Source: Streptomyces mutabilis | GTDB lineage: Bacteria > Actinomycetota > Actinomycetes > Streptomycetales > Streptomycetaceae | Assembly: GCF_014649815.1 (NCBI RefSeq) | Contig: NZ_BMTT01000005.1 | Coordinates: forward strand, 62,001 to 126,000 | Direction: 5' to 3' | DNA: 64,000 nt | In this document: positions 43,444 through 50,797 of the stretch, one piece after another | Layout of the letters: each line of letters begins with the position of its first letter | Position numbering within the stretch: position 1 is the first letter of the stretch | Translations under genes and position numbers: made by a program | The notes under the pieces: model-generated | The model's input: only the letters and a program-made list of their open reading frames with translations | The model's database searches: none | Told to the model about the DNA's origin: nothing

Positions 43444-44259
43444 TCACGCCTTGCGGCCCACCCCGCCGAACATGGCGACCTCGGCGGGGAGTTCGCCGTC
43501 ACCGGACTCCGGGCGCCAGCGGTTGCAGGAGACCACGCCGGGCTGCAGCAGCTCCAGCCCGTCGAAGAACCGGGCCACGGCGTTCGGGGTGCGCTGGGTG
43601 AGCTTCGGCGTGCCGTGCTCGTTCCAGAAGGCCACGGCCGCGTCGACGTCGGGCATGTCCGGCCGGGTGACGGTGTGCGACAGAACGAGATGGCTGCCCC
43701 GGGGCAGGGCGTCGACCAGTCGCCGCACGATCCCGTGGGCCTCTTCGTCGTCCTCGACGAAGATCACGACACCCAGCAGCACCAGCGCGACGGGCTCGCT
43801 CATGTCCAGGGTGCGCGACGCGTGCTCCAGAATGGCGTCGACGTTGCGCAGGTCCTCGTCGAGGTAGTCCGTGCGGCCCTGCGGGGTGCTCGTGAGCAGC
43901 GCCTCGGCGTGGGCCAGGACGATCGGGTCGTTGTCGACGTAGACGATGCGGGATTCGGGCGCGACGCGCTGGGCGACCTCGTGGGTGTTGTCCGCGGAGG
44001 GCAGTCCGGTCCCGATGTCGAGGAACTGCCGGATGCCCCGGTCGCCGGCGAGATGGCGCACCGCACGGCCCAGGAACTCGCGGTCGGCCAGGGCGTAGTC
44101 CCCGATGCCGGGGTGCAGTCGGCGTATCTGGTCGCCGGCCTGCTGGTCCACCGGGTAGTTGTCCTTGCCCCCCAGCCAGTAGTTCCAGATGCGGGCCGTG
44201 TGGGGCTGGTCCGTCCTGATCCTCTCGCGGGCGTCGTTCACGGCGGGCGACTCGGTCAT
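43444..44259 (-). CDS. SAM-dependent methyltransferase, DUF574 family (copy 2)
   Basis: A 271-residue member of the same family as the protein at 8300-9091. It begins with RIWNYWLGGKDNYPVDQQAG, then FLDIGTGLPSADNTHE and IVYVDNDPIVLAHAEALL. The substrate is unknown. GGAGGA stands upstream of the ATG at 44259. It lies at the edge of a decayed region, convergent with the LysR gene. Confidence 0.9.
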   Translation of the reverse strand: MTESPAVNDARERIRTDQPHTARIWNYWLGGKDNYPVDQQAGDQIRRLHPGIGDYALADREFLGRAVRHLAGDRGIRQFLDIGTGLPSADNTHEVAQRVAPESRIVYVDNDPIVLAHAEALLTSTPQGRTDYLDEDLRNVDAILEHASRTLDMSEPVALVLLGVVIFVEDDEEAHGIVRRLVDALPRGSHLVLSHTVTRPDMPDVDAAVAFWNEHGTPKLTQRTPNAVARFFDGLELLQPGVVSCNRWRPESGDGELPAEVAMFGGVGRKA

Positions 44260-44360
44260 GGGAATGTCCTCCGGTCCGGCTGGTTGATCACTCAAGGGCA
44301 AACGTAGCCCGCCGAGTTGGCCGGGGCGACGTCTCGGACCGGGTCGTGGGGCTCACCCTC

Positions 44361-44948
44361 ATGACGGAACCCGGACCCACCGTCCTCGCCGCCTCCGGAG
44401 GCCATCGCACGGGCGGACGGACCATGGTGGCGTTCGACGCCCTGGCCCACTTCGCGGCGGACCTCTCGGGCGCGCACGGCCGACGCTCGCCCAGGACGTA
44501 GTCCGGGTGACGGACGGCTCGGTGGCCGACCTGCCGGCCGTGTGGCGTGTCCACGGCGTCGACCGGATCATGCGACGCGCATGGGAAGCAGGGGTCGTGC
44601 TCAGCGGAGTGAGCGCGGGATCGCTGTGCCGGTACCGGGGCGGCGCGACCGACTCCTCCGGCCCCGAACTGAACCCGCTCACCGACGCCCTGACTTCTGC
44701 CCTACGGCAACGGCGTGCACCACGACGTCGACGAGGGCCGCCGGCCGCTGATCCACCGGCTCGTCGCCGACGGCACCCTGCCCGCCGCCCACTGCACGGA
44801 CGACGGTGTGGGCCCGGTCTACCGCGGCACCGAACTGGTCGAGGCGATGACGGAGACCGTGGGCAAGGGAGCCTACGTGGTGACCCGCGACGGCGACCGG
44901 GCGGTGGAGGAACGCCTTGAGCCGCGGCGGCTGCCCGGGGCGGGGTGA
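44361..44948 (+). pseudogene. Peptidase E (S51) pseudogene with internal deletion and frameshift
   Basis: The start MTEPGPTVLAASGGHRTGG and LAHFAADLSGAHGRR match peptidase E-like proteins. The frame then breaks at a TAG near 44500, and about 60 family residues are missing. Next comes VTDGSVADLPAVWRVHGVDR with the nucleophile elbow GVSAGSL. A second frameshift near 44697 leads to YGNGVHHDVDEGRRPLIHRL and VTRDGDRAVEERLEPRR. The family releases N-terminal Asp from dipeptides or acts on similar substrates. Two lesions and a deletion make it a clear relic. Confidence 0.8.
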
Positions 44949-45054
44949 CGCCTACGCCCCGTTCGGCACCCTGATCGGCTCCTTGAGCGGCGGTCGGACC
45001 CGACGTGCGCCGACGTACGCGTTTGCCGCCGGTGTGAGAGGCAAAGCGGAGTCC

Positions 45055-45483
45055 ATGAGCGATCCGAACAAGAACACGAACCAGAAGCGCAGCACCACAC
45101 GGACCGCCGAGGTGAAGACCAGCGGCGTCGCGGACGAGGCGACCGCCACCGCCTCGCGCGCCGGAAAGTCCGCCGCGGACAAGGCGGGTGACGCGGCATC
45201 AGCGGCCAAGGCGGGAGCCCAGCGTTCGGCCCGGGCCGCGAACGGCGCAGTGGAATCGGCGGCCAAGGGCGTCGAAGCCGGACGTCAGGCGGTCATCACC
45301 ACGTCGGGGCAGGTCGCGGCAGGGGCGAAGACCGCGTGGACGGTCATCGCGAACCGCAAACTGGTCACCGCGGGCGTGGGCGCCGGCATCACCGCGCTGA
45401 GCGCCGTGTCGTACGCGGTGGGCCGCCGCGCGGGACGCCACACCCACGGTCCCCTCACCCGGCTCACCGGCGGTCGGATCTGA
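45055..45483 (+). CDS. Ala/Lys-rich LEA-like or phasin-like protein with C-terminal hydrophobic segment, 142 aa
   Basis: The first 90 residues are dominated by Ala, Lys, Thr, Ser and Gly in amphipathic helical repeats (SRAGKSAADKAGDAASAAKA). Residues 104-126 are hydrophobic (KLVTAGVGAGITALSAVSYAVG) and a basic tail RRAGRH follows. This composition resembles LEA-type stress proteins, phasin-like granule proteins, and actinobacterial proteins of unknown role; none can be named firmly. GGAG precedes the ATG at 45055. It follows the peptidase E relic. Confidence 0.72.
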   Translation: MSDPNKNTNQKRSTTRTAEVKTSGVADEATATASRAGKSAADKAGDAASAAKAGAQRSARAANGAVESAAKGVEAGRQAVITTSGQVAAGAKTAWTVIANRKLVTAGVGAGITALSAVSYAVGRRAGRHTHGPLTRLTGGRI

Positions 45484-45688
45484 CACCCCCCCGGCCGGTC
45501 CCGACGGCCACGGTCTGTGCCGCGGCCGGGCGCGCGTAGTACCGGTCGCCGACCGGACCCAGACCTTCCCGCACCTCCACGCGGGGCACACGCTCGTCGG
45601 CGGGACCGGGCGAAGGCCCGTCCGCGGGGCGCCCGGCCAACCGGTGCGCGGGCGAGACGAGCGGCTGCAGCACCTCCACCTCGGTCAA
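45484..45688 (-). pseudogene. Possible N-terminal remnant of a MOSC-domain protein
   Basis: A minus-strand frame starting with TTG at 45688 reads [20 protein letters not shown], then [20 protein letters not shown]. The SPxHR and GL-x-VGDRY pattern recalls the beginning of MOSC-domain proteins known from Streptomyces. The rest of such a protein (about 150 residues) is missing, and the frame runs into the end of the upstream gene. The match is from memory and short. Confidence 0.35.
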
Positions 45689-45798
45689 GCGTTCACCGTA
45701 ACCGTGGCCCACCCCCGGTACCGGTCCCGTGCCGGCGCACCGGACAGGGGAAGATGGGTTCCGCGAGCGAATGCCCGACGATGCGGAGGAGTGGGCGC
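45484..45798. other. 315-bp gap before the phosphoglucomutase gene
   Basis: Most of it is covered by a possible MOSC-type relic on the minus strand. A GGAGG near 45785 serves the phosphoglucomutase start. I see no clear promoter. Confidence 0.4.
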
Positions 45799-47439
45799 AT
45801 GCAGCATGACCGAGCCGGGAAGCCGGCCGGCCCCGAGGACCTGATCGACGTCGCCCGGCTGGTGACGGCGTACTACGCGCTGCACCCGGACCCGGCCGAG
45901 CCCGGCCAGCGCGTGGCCTTCGGCACCTCCGGGCACCGGGGGTCGTCACTGGCGGCCGCGTTCAACGAGGACCACATCGCGGCGACCAGCCAGGCCATCT
46001 GCGAGTACCGGGCCGCACAGGGCACCGACGGCCCGCTCTTCCTCGGCGCCGACACCCACGCGCTGTCCGAGCCGGCGAGGATCACCGCGCTGGAGGTGTT
46101 CGCGGCCAACGACGTGACCGTCCTGATCGACACCGCGGACGGCTACACCCCGACCCCCGCGGTCTCCCACGCCATCCTCACCCACAACCGGGGCCGCACC
46201 TCGGGTCTCGCCGACGGCGTGGTCGTCACCCCCTCGCACAATCCGCCCTCCGACGGCGGCTTCAAGTACAACCCCCCGAACGGCGGCCCGGCAGGCTCCG
46301 ACGCCACGTCCTGGATCCAGGACCGCGCCAACGAGATCATCACCGCCGGGCTGAAGGACGTACGACGCGTCCCCTACGCTCGGGCCCTCGCCGCGCCCGG
46401 CACCGGCCGCCACGACTTCCTCGACGCCTACGTGTCCGACCTGCCGAGCGTCCTGGACCTCGACGCGATCCGGTCGGCGGGCGTGCGGATCGGCGCCGAC
46501 CCGCTCGGCGGAGCCTCAGTCGCGTACTGGGGACGCATCGCCGAGCAGCACCGCCTCGACCTGACGGTGGTCAACCCGCTCACCGACCCCACCTGGCGGT
46601 TCATGACGCTGGACTGGGACGGCAAGATCCGCATGGACTGCTCGTCGCCGCACGCGATGGCCTCGCTCATCGAGCGGCGCGACCGCTTCGACATCGCGAC
46701 CGGCAACGACGCCGACGCCGACCGGCACGGCATCGTCACCCCGGACGCGGGGCTGATGAACCCCAACCACTACCTCGCCACCGCCATCGCCTACCTCTAC
46801 GCCCACCGCACCGAGTGGTCGGCCGACGCGGGCGTGGGCAAGACGCTGGTGTCCTCCGGCATGATCGACCGGGTCGCCGCCGACCTCGGGCGCCCGCTCG
46901 TGGAGGTGCCCGTCGGCTTCAAGTGGTTCGTGGACGGTCTGGTCGACGGCACGCTCGGCTTCGGCGGCGAGGAATCGGCCGGCGCGTCCTTCCTGCGCCG
47001 CGACGGTTCCGTGTGGACCACGGACAAGGACGGCATCATCCTGGCCCTGCTCGCCTCCGAGATCACCGCCGTCACGGGGAAGACGCCGTCCGAGCACTAC
47101 GCCGCCCTCACCGGCCGTTTCGGCGAACCCGCCTACGCCCGCATCGACGCCCCGGCCACCCGCGAGGAGAAGGCCCGCCTCGCAAAGCTGTCCCCGGCCG
47201 AGGTCACCGCCGACACACTCGCCGGGGAGCCGGTCACGGCGGTGCTCACCGAGGCACCGGGCAACGGAGCGGCCATCGGCGGCATCAAGGTGACCACCGA
47301 GAACGCCTGGTTCGCCGCCCGGCCCTCCGGCACCGAAGACGTCTACAAGATCTACGGGGAGTCCTTCCTCGGGGCGGACCACCTGCGCCAGGTGCAGGAC
47401 GAGGCCAAGCTCGTCGTCCTCGGCGCCCTCGGTGACTGA
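45799..47439 (+). CDS. pgm: Phosphoglucomutase (alpha-D-glucose phosphate-specific)
   Basis: A 546-residue enzyme, the same length as E. coli Pgm. The phosphoserine loop is [11 protein letters not shown] with Ser146. The metal-binding loop is NDADADRHG, the sugar-binding loop GEESAG, and the phosphate-binding loop [12 protein letters not shown] near the C-terminus. It interconverts glucose 1- and 6-phosphate and so links glycogen or trehalose synthesis with glycolysis. The ATG at 45799 is preferred over an in-frame ATG 6 codons earlier because GGAGG lies between them, 10 bases upstream. It stands alone, closed by a strong hairpin. Confidence 0.95.
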   Translation: MQHDRAGKPAGPEDLIDVARLVTAYYALHPDPAEPGQRVAFGTSGHRGSSLAAAFNEDHIAATSQAICEYRAAQGTDGPLFLGADTHALSEPARITALEVFAANDVTVLIDTADGYTPTPAVSHAILTHNRGRTSGLADGVVVTPSHNPPSDGGFKYNPPNGGPAGSDATSWIQDRANEIITAGLKDVRRVPYARALAAPGTGRHDFLDAYVSDLPSVLDLDAIRSAGVRIGADPLGGASVAYWGRIAEQHRLDLTVVNPLTDPTWRFMTLDWDGKIRMDCSSPHAMASLIERRDRFDIATGNDADADRHGIVTPDAGLMNPNHYLATAIAYLYAHRTEWSADAGVGKTLVSSGMIDRVAADLGRPLVEVPVGFKWFVDGLVDGTLGFGGEESAGASFLRRDGSVWTTDKDGIILALLASEITAVTGKTPSEHYAALTGRFGEPAYARIDAPATREEKARLAKLSPAEVTADTLAGEPVTAVLTEAPGNGAAIGGIKVTTENAWFAARPSGTEDVYKIYGESFLGADHLRQVQDEAKLVVLGALGD

Positions 47440-47454
47440 CGCCGTACCCGACTA

Positions 47455-47482
47455 CCGGGCCGGTCAGCCGCGACCGGCCCGG
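47455..47482. terminator. Strong hairpin after pgm
   Basis: CCGGGCCGGTC and GACCGGCCCGG form a perfect 11-bp stem with a 6-base loop, 15 bases past the pgm stop. It also covers the stop codon of the P450 relic on the other strand. No T-run follows. Confidence 0.8.
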
Positions 47483-47664
47483 GGGAGTGCCACGGTCAGC
47501 CCGCGGATCTCGTAACCGCCGATCGCCTCCTGGAAGGCGACGCGGGGCTCCCCGCTCAAGCGGATGCCGTCCAGGGCGAACAGCCGGCTGAGGAACACGT
47601 CGGTCTCCAACAGGGCGATGTGCGCCCCGGGGCACCGGTGCGGGCCGTCGCCGAAGGAACCCAA
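47464..47664 (-). pseudogene. C-terminal fragment of a cytochrome P450
   Basis: About 66 codons encode GSFGDGPHRCPGAHIALLETDV and the L-helix to C-terminus of a P450. The Cys is the haem ligand. Nothing upstream encodes the remaining 330 or so residues. The sequence is not a copy of either conservon P450, so it is the end of a third, lost P450 gene. Confidence 0.8.
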
Positions 47665-47777
47665 GCCAGGCCCCGGGCGGTCCCGATGACCGCGCGACCG
47701 GCCGGCGTCCTCACAGGATCAGTCAGCCGGCGGCCCCTGACCACCCCCGGAATCCGTCGGGCCGGCAGCACGGCTCG
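47665..47777. other. Short gap between the P450 relic and the LysR gene
   Basis: GC-rich, with no recognisable gene. It is the 3' flank of the LysR gene. Confidence 0.4.
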
Positions 47778-48749
47778 TCACATCGGGGTACGACCGTCCG
47801 GTGGCCGGCGGCGCAGGGCCCAGGGCGGCGCCCAGACCTCCGCGGCCAGGTGGCCGGACGGCCGGGAGGCGAGGTGGGCACGGAGCGCCGCCAGCGCGGG
47901 GTGCGGGTTGTCGGCGTGCAGGAGCAGGGAGTGCGGGTAGACGGGCGTCGGGTCGCGCAGGGGGATGCGCCGCAGACCCTGGACGGTCGGCTTGACGAGC
48001 GGTGTCCGGTCGCTGAGGAAGGTGGCGACGGCCGAGGACTCGGCGATCGTGTCGAGCAGGTCCTCGACGCCGAAGTTGGGCCCCGCCGTGTCGATGGTGA
48101 GCCCGAACTCGGCGGCGAGGGCGTCGTAGTAGGCCGACCACTCGGCGCCGGGGACGTTCCCCGGCATCCAGACGCGGTGCCCGGCGAGCTGGGCCGGGGT
48201 GATCTCCTCTGCCGCCGCGAACTCGTGGGCGGGTCCGATGACCAGATGGAGCGGCTCGTCGAAGAGGGGAGTGGCCTCGATGCCGTCCGGCAGTTCGAGC
48301 CCCGGCATGGTCACGCAGCGGAAGGACGCGTCGACCGCCCCGGACCGGATGGCGTCGATGGCCGCCCGCACGTCGGGGAGGGTGAGGACGTCGAGGGCGA
48401 CACCGGGACGGGCGCGGTGGAAGTCGCGCAGCACGCCCGCCGTGGCGGCCCGCCTGCCGATCACGTCGACCCGCAGCGGGCGGCGTCCGGGCCGTACGGA
48501 GGCGAGGGCCCGCTCCTCGGCGTCGAGCAGCGCACGCGCGTGCGGGAGGAACGCCTGCCCGTCGACGGTGAGCCGGACCCCTCGCGCGGTGCGGGTGAAC
48601 AAGGAGATGCCCAGACTCTTCTCCAGGGCGGCGACGCGTTTGGACACCGCCTGCTGGGTCACCGCCAACCGGTCGGCTGCGATCTGCAGCTGACCCGCCT
48701 CCGCAGCGGTGACGAAGGTGCGAACGGCGAGGAGATCCACGCCCGCCAT
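47778..48749 (-). CDS. LysR-family transcriptional regulator
   Basis: A 323-residue LysR protein. The winged helix is MAGVDLLAVRTFVTAAEAGQ through RLAVTQQAVSKRVAALEK. The effector domain follows from about residue 90. Its target is unclear: the downstream neighbour is only a P450 relic, and upstream a sigma-regulator gene faces away. It may be left over from the cluster that held the lost P450, or act elsewhere. Confidence 0.88.
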   Translation of the reverse strand: MAGVDLLAVRTFVTAAEAGQLQIAADRLAVTQQAVSKRVAALEKSLGISLFTRTARGVRLTVDGQAFLPHARALLDAEERALASVRPGRRPLRVDVIGRRAATAGVLRDFHRARPGVALDVLTLPDVRAAIDAIRSGAVDASFRCVTMPGLELPDGIEATPLFDEPLHLVIGPAHEFAAAEEITPAQLAGHRVWMPGNVPGAEWSAYYDALAAEFGLTIDTAGPNFGVEDLLDTIAESSAVATFLSDRTPLVKPTVQGLRRIPLRDPTPVYPHSLLLHADNPHPALAALRAHLASRPSGHLAAEVWAPPWALRRRPPDGRTPM

Positions 48750-48911
48750 CCTAGGAGCTGACAGCGGTCACGGTCCGGAGTGCCGGTTCTCCTGGGACCC
48801 ACGCGTCCGGCGCCCCATCGGCCGGTGATCGTGACGACGGTCGGATGTTTCCCGGATTCGGGGGTAGACGGGCTGGCGTGACGGTCAAGGCTCGGGAAGA
48901 GGGCGGATCGA

Positions 48912-49382
48912 TTGAACGGGGCTGTCCAGAACGGGAACCGGCCGAGAGAGGTGCCGGTCAGGGTTTCGGCGAAGTACGAGGGCAGGCCCGGCGACATCGC
49001 CCGGGGCCGGGAGCTGGCCCGTGGCTTCCTGGCACGTGTGCGGGCAACGCGGAACCGGCCGGTCTCCGACCGCGCGGTGGACCTGGTGCAGCTGGTCGTC
49101 AGCGAGCTGCTGACGAACGCCTGCAAGTACGCGCCCGGCCCGTCACTCGTCGACCTCGAGCTGGCCGAGGACCGGGTGGAGGTCACGGTGTGGGACAGCG
49201 ACCCGGTGCTGCCGCTGGCCGAGGGCCCGGACCCGGACCGGATAGGGCGACACGGACTGGAGATCGTCATGGCCGTCTGCCAGAGTCTCGAGGTGCACCG
49301 GGAGCCCGTGGGCAAGCGTATGAGGGCCGCGGTGCGGCTCGCCGACGACCACGAAGGCACGGCCCTCGGCCACGCCTCCTGA
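48912..49382 (+). CDS. Anti-sigma-factor-type HATPase protein (RsbW/SpoIIAB-like)
   Basis: A 156-residue single-domain ATPase. The N-box is SELLTNACKYA, the G1 box WDSDPVLP, and G2 GRHGLEIV. Streptomyces have dozens of such proteins; they bind sigma factors or anti-sigma antagonists and may phosphorylate the latter. The start is uncertain: TTG at 48912 follows a GGGCGGA, while a GTG near 48951 would remove 13 residues. A PP2C phosphatase gene about 1.4 kb away could act in the opposite sense. Confidence 0.82.
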   Translation: MNGAVQNGNRPREVPVRVSAKYEGRPGDIARGRELARGFLARVRATRNRPVSDRAVDLVQLVVSELLTNACKYAPGPSLVDLELAEDRVEVTVWDSDPVLPLAEGPDPDRIGRHGLEIVMAVCQSLEVHREPVGKRMRAAVRLADDHEGTALGHAS

Positions 49383-49411
49383 TCCGCTGGTGATTCCGCC
49401 CTCCTCGCGCC

Positions 49412-49969
49412 CTACCGGCCGGCGGAGCCCCGCTCACCGGCCCCGATCCGGTAGACCACGCTGCGGCGCAGTGGGCCCTCGGGCACATCCGGATCGTCGA
49501 AGTCGTCGGCCGGGTCGCGCGTCATGCCGAGGCGGCGCATCACCGCCTGCGAGCGGAGATTCGTGGCCGCGGTCACCGCCAGGACCTCCGCCAGCCCGAG
49601 CTCCTCGAAACCGAAGGAGACCACCGCCCGCGCGGCCTCGGTGGCGTAGCCGTGCCCCCAGGCCGGACGGGCCAGCCGCCAGCCGGCCTCCACCCCGTCG
49701 AAGGGCATCCCGTCCTCCACGGGATCGAGTCCGGTGAACCCGATGAACTCGCCCGTGCCGGCCACCTCCACCGCCCACCAGCCCCAGCCGCGCCGTTCCA
49801 GGTCGGCCTGGAACCCGGCCACGGACGCATCGCTCCGTTCCCGGGTGAGTGTCCCGGGGAAGTACTCGCGGACCAACGGGTCGGCGTTCATGGCCGCCCA
49901 GGGTTCCAGGTCGCAAGCCCGCCACTCGCGGAGCAGGAGACGATCGGTACGGATACCGGAGCCGCTCAC
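49412..49969 (-). CDS. GNAT N-acetyltransferase (RimJ/RimL type)
   Basis: A 185-residue GNAT enzyme. It begins with IRTDRLLLREWRACDLEPWA. The acetyl-CoA-binding region reads GWRLARPAWGHGYATEAARA, with the Q/R-x-x-G-x-G/A pattern replaced by a typical RimJ-type variant. Then comes VTAATNLRSQAVMRRLGM. It acetylates an amino group, on a ribosomal protein in the founding examples; the target here is unknown. It starts with GTG 4 bp after the lipoprotein stop, so the two genes form an operon. Confidence 0.88.
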   Translation of the reverse strand: MSGSGIRTDRLLLREWRACDLEPWAAMNADPLVREYFPGTLTRERSDASVAGFQADLERRGWGWWAVEVAGTGEFIGFTGLDPVEDGMPFDGVEAGWRLARPAWGHGYATEAARAVVSFGFEELGLAEVLAVTAATNLRSQAVMRRLGMTRDPADDFDDPDVPEGPLRRSVVYRIGAGERGSAGR

Positions 49970-49973
49970 GGCC

Positions 49974-50675
49974 TCACCTCGTCGCCTCTTCCGCGTCGAT
50001 GACCTCGGCCGGGTCCGGCGCCTTCATGTTCAGCGGCTCGTCGAAGCCGGTGAAGGACGTGGTCGTGTCGTAGTCGGCGCCCTCGTAGACCACCTTGAGC
50101 AGATGGGGCTTGCCCTCCGTGGCGACGTGGAAGGTGTACGTTCCACCTTCGCCGCCCCCCTCGTCGGTCACGGTCAGCTCGACGGCCGCCCGGCCGGAGA
50201 CGCGGGCGGTCTTCCCCTTCTTCGCCGTACCGAACGAGGTGAAGGGCCGTGTGCAGGAGGAAAGGCCGTCGCCGGGCTGCGCGGAGTCGGCCGGCGTCCT
50301 GATCCGCAGCCGCTGCTCGCCCGTGCCGCCGCCGGGCTTCCGCTTCTCCAGATAAGTGCGGTCGGGACGGACGTAGTCGGTCTCGCCCATCCGGATCCGC
50401 TTGAGACTGCCGCCATCGGGGAACGTGGTCTTCCCGGAGCACCGGCTGTCGAGGTCGGTGACCAGCCGGCTGGTCACCGTACCGCCCTTCGCGGCGGTGC
50501 TGGTGGAGTCGATCCGCACGGACTCCAGTGCCCGCATCGTGGCGTTGGCGTCCTCGAGCATCTCGTCGGCGGACTTCGTCCGTCCTGCGTCTCCGGCGCC
50601 GCACCCCGCAGTGAGAGCTCCTGCCGGCAGACAGCTCAGCACGGCCGTCGCCGCGGTCGTGGTCCTGGTCCGCAC
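49974..50675 (-). CDS. Putative lipoprotein of unknown function, 233 aa
   Basis: The signal is of the lipoprotein type: VRTRTTTAATAVLSCLPAGA, followed by LTAGC with the lipidation Cys. The mature part starts DAGRTKSADEMLEDANATMR and is mostly beta strands. The features recall the LppX/LprG or outer-membrane LolA-like lipid-binding fold of actinobacteria, but the match is weak. GTG at 50675 is chosen because GGAGGGG lies 5 bases upstream. It is divergent from the PP2C gene. Confidence 0.75.
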   Translation of the reverse strand: MRTRTTTAATAVLSCLPAGALTAGCGAGDAGRTKSADEMLEDANATMRALESVRIDSTSTAAKGGTVTSRLVTDLDSRCSGKTTFPDGGSLKRIRMGETDYVRPDRTYLEKRKPGGGTGEQRLRIRTPADSAQPGDGLSSCTRPFTSFGTAKKGKTARVSGRAAVELTVTDEGGGEGGTYTFHVATEGKPHLLKVVYEGADYDTTTSFTGFDEPLNMKAPDPAEVIDAEEATR

Positions 50676-50797
50676 ACACCCCTCCGAGGTACAAGATCGG
50701 CACGGGGAGCTTACCCGACCTCCCTCCTTCGGCCCTTCGGAGCGGTTCACCCCCGGCCGGTGGGGGAACCTGGCGGGATGGACGGTATCGGAAGGCT

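Noticed and set aside
44966-47400. Minus-strand frames opposite the Ala/Lys-rich gene and pgm
   Set aside because: No family features; pgm is certain on the plus strand.
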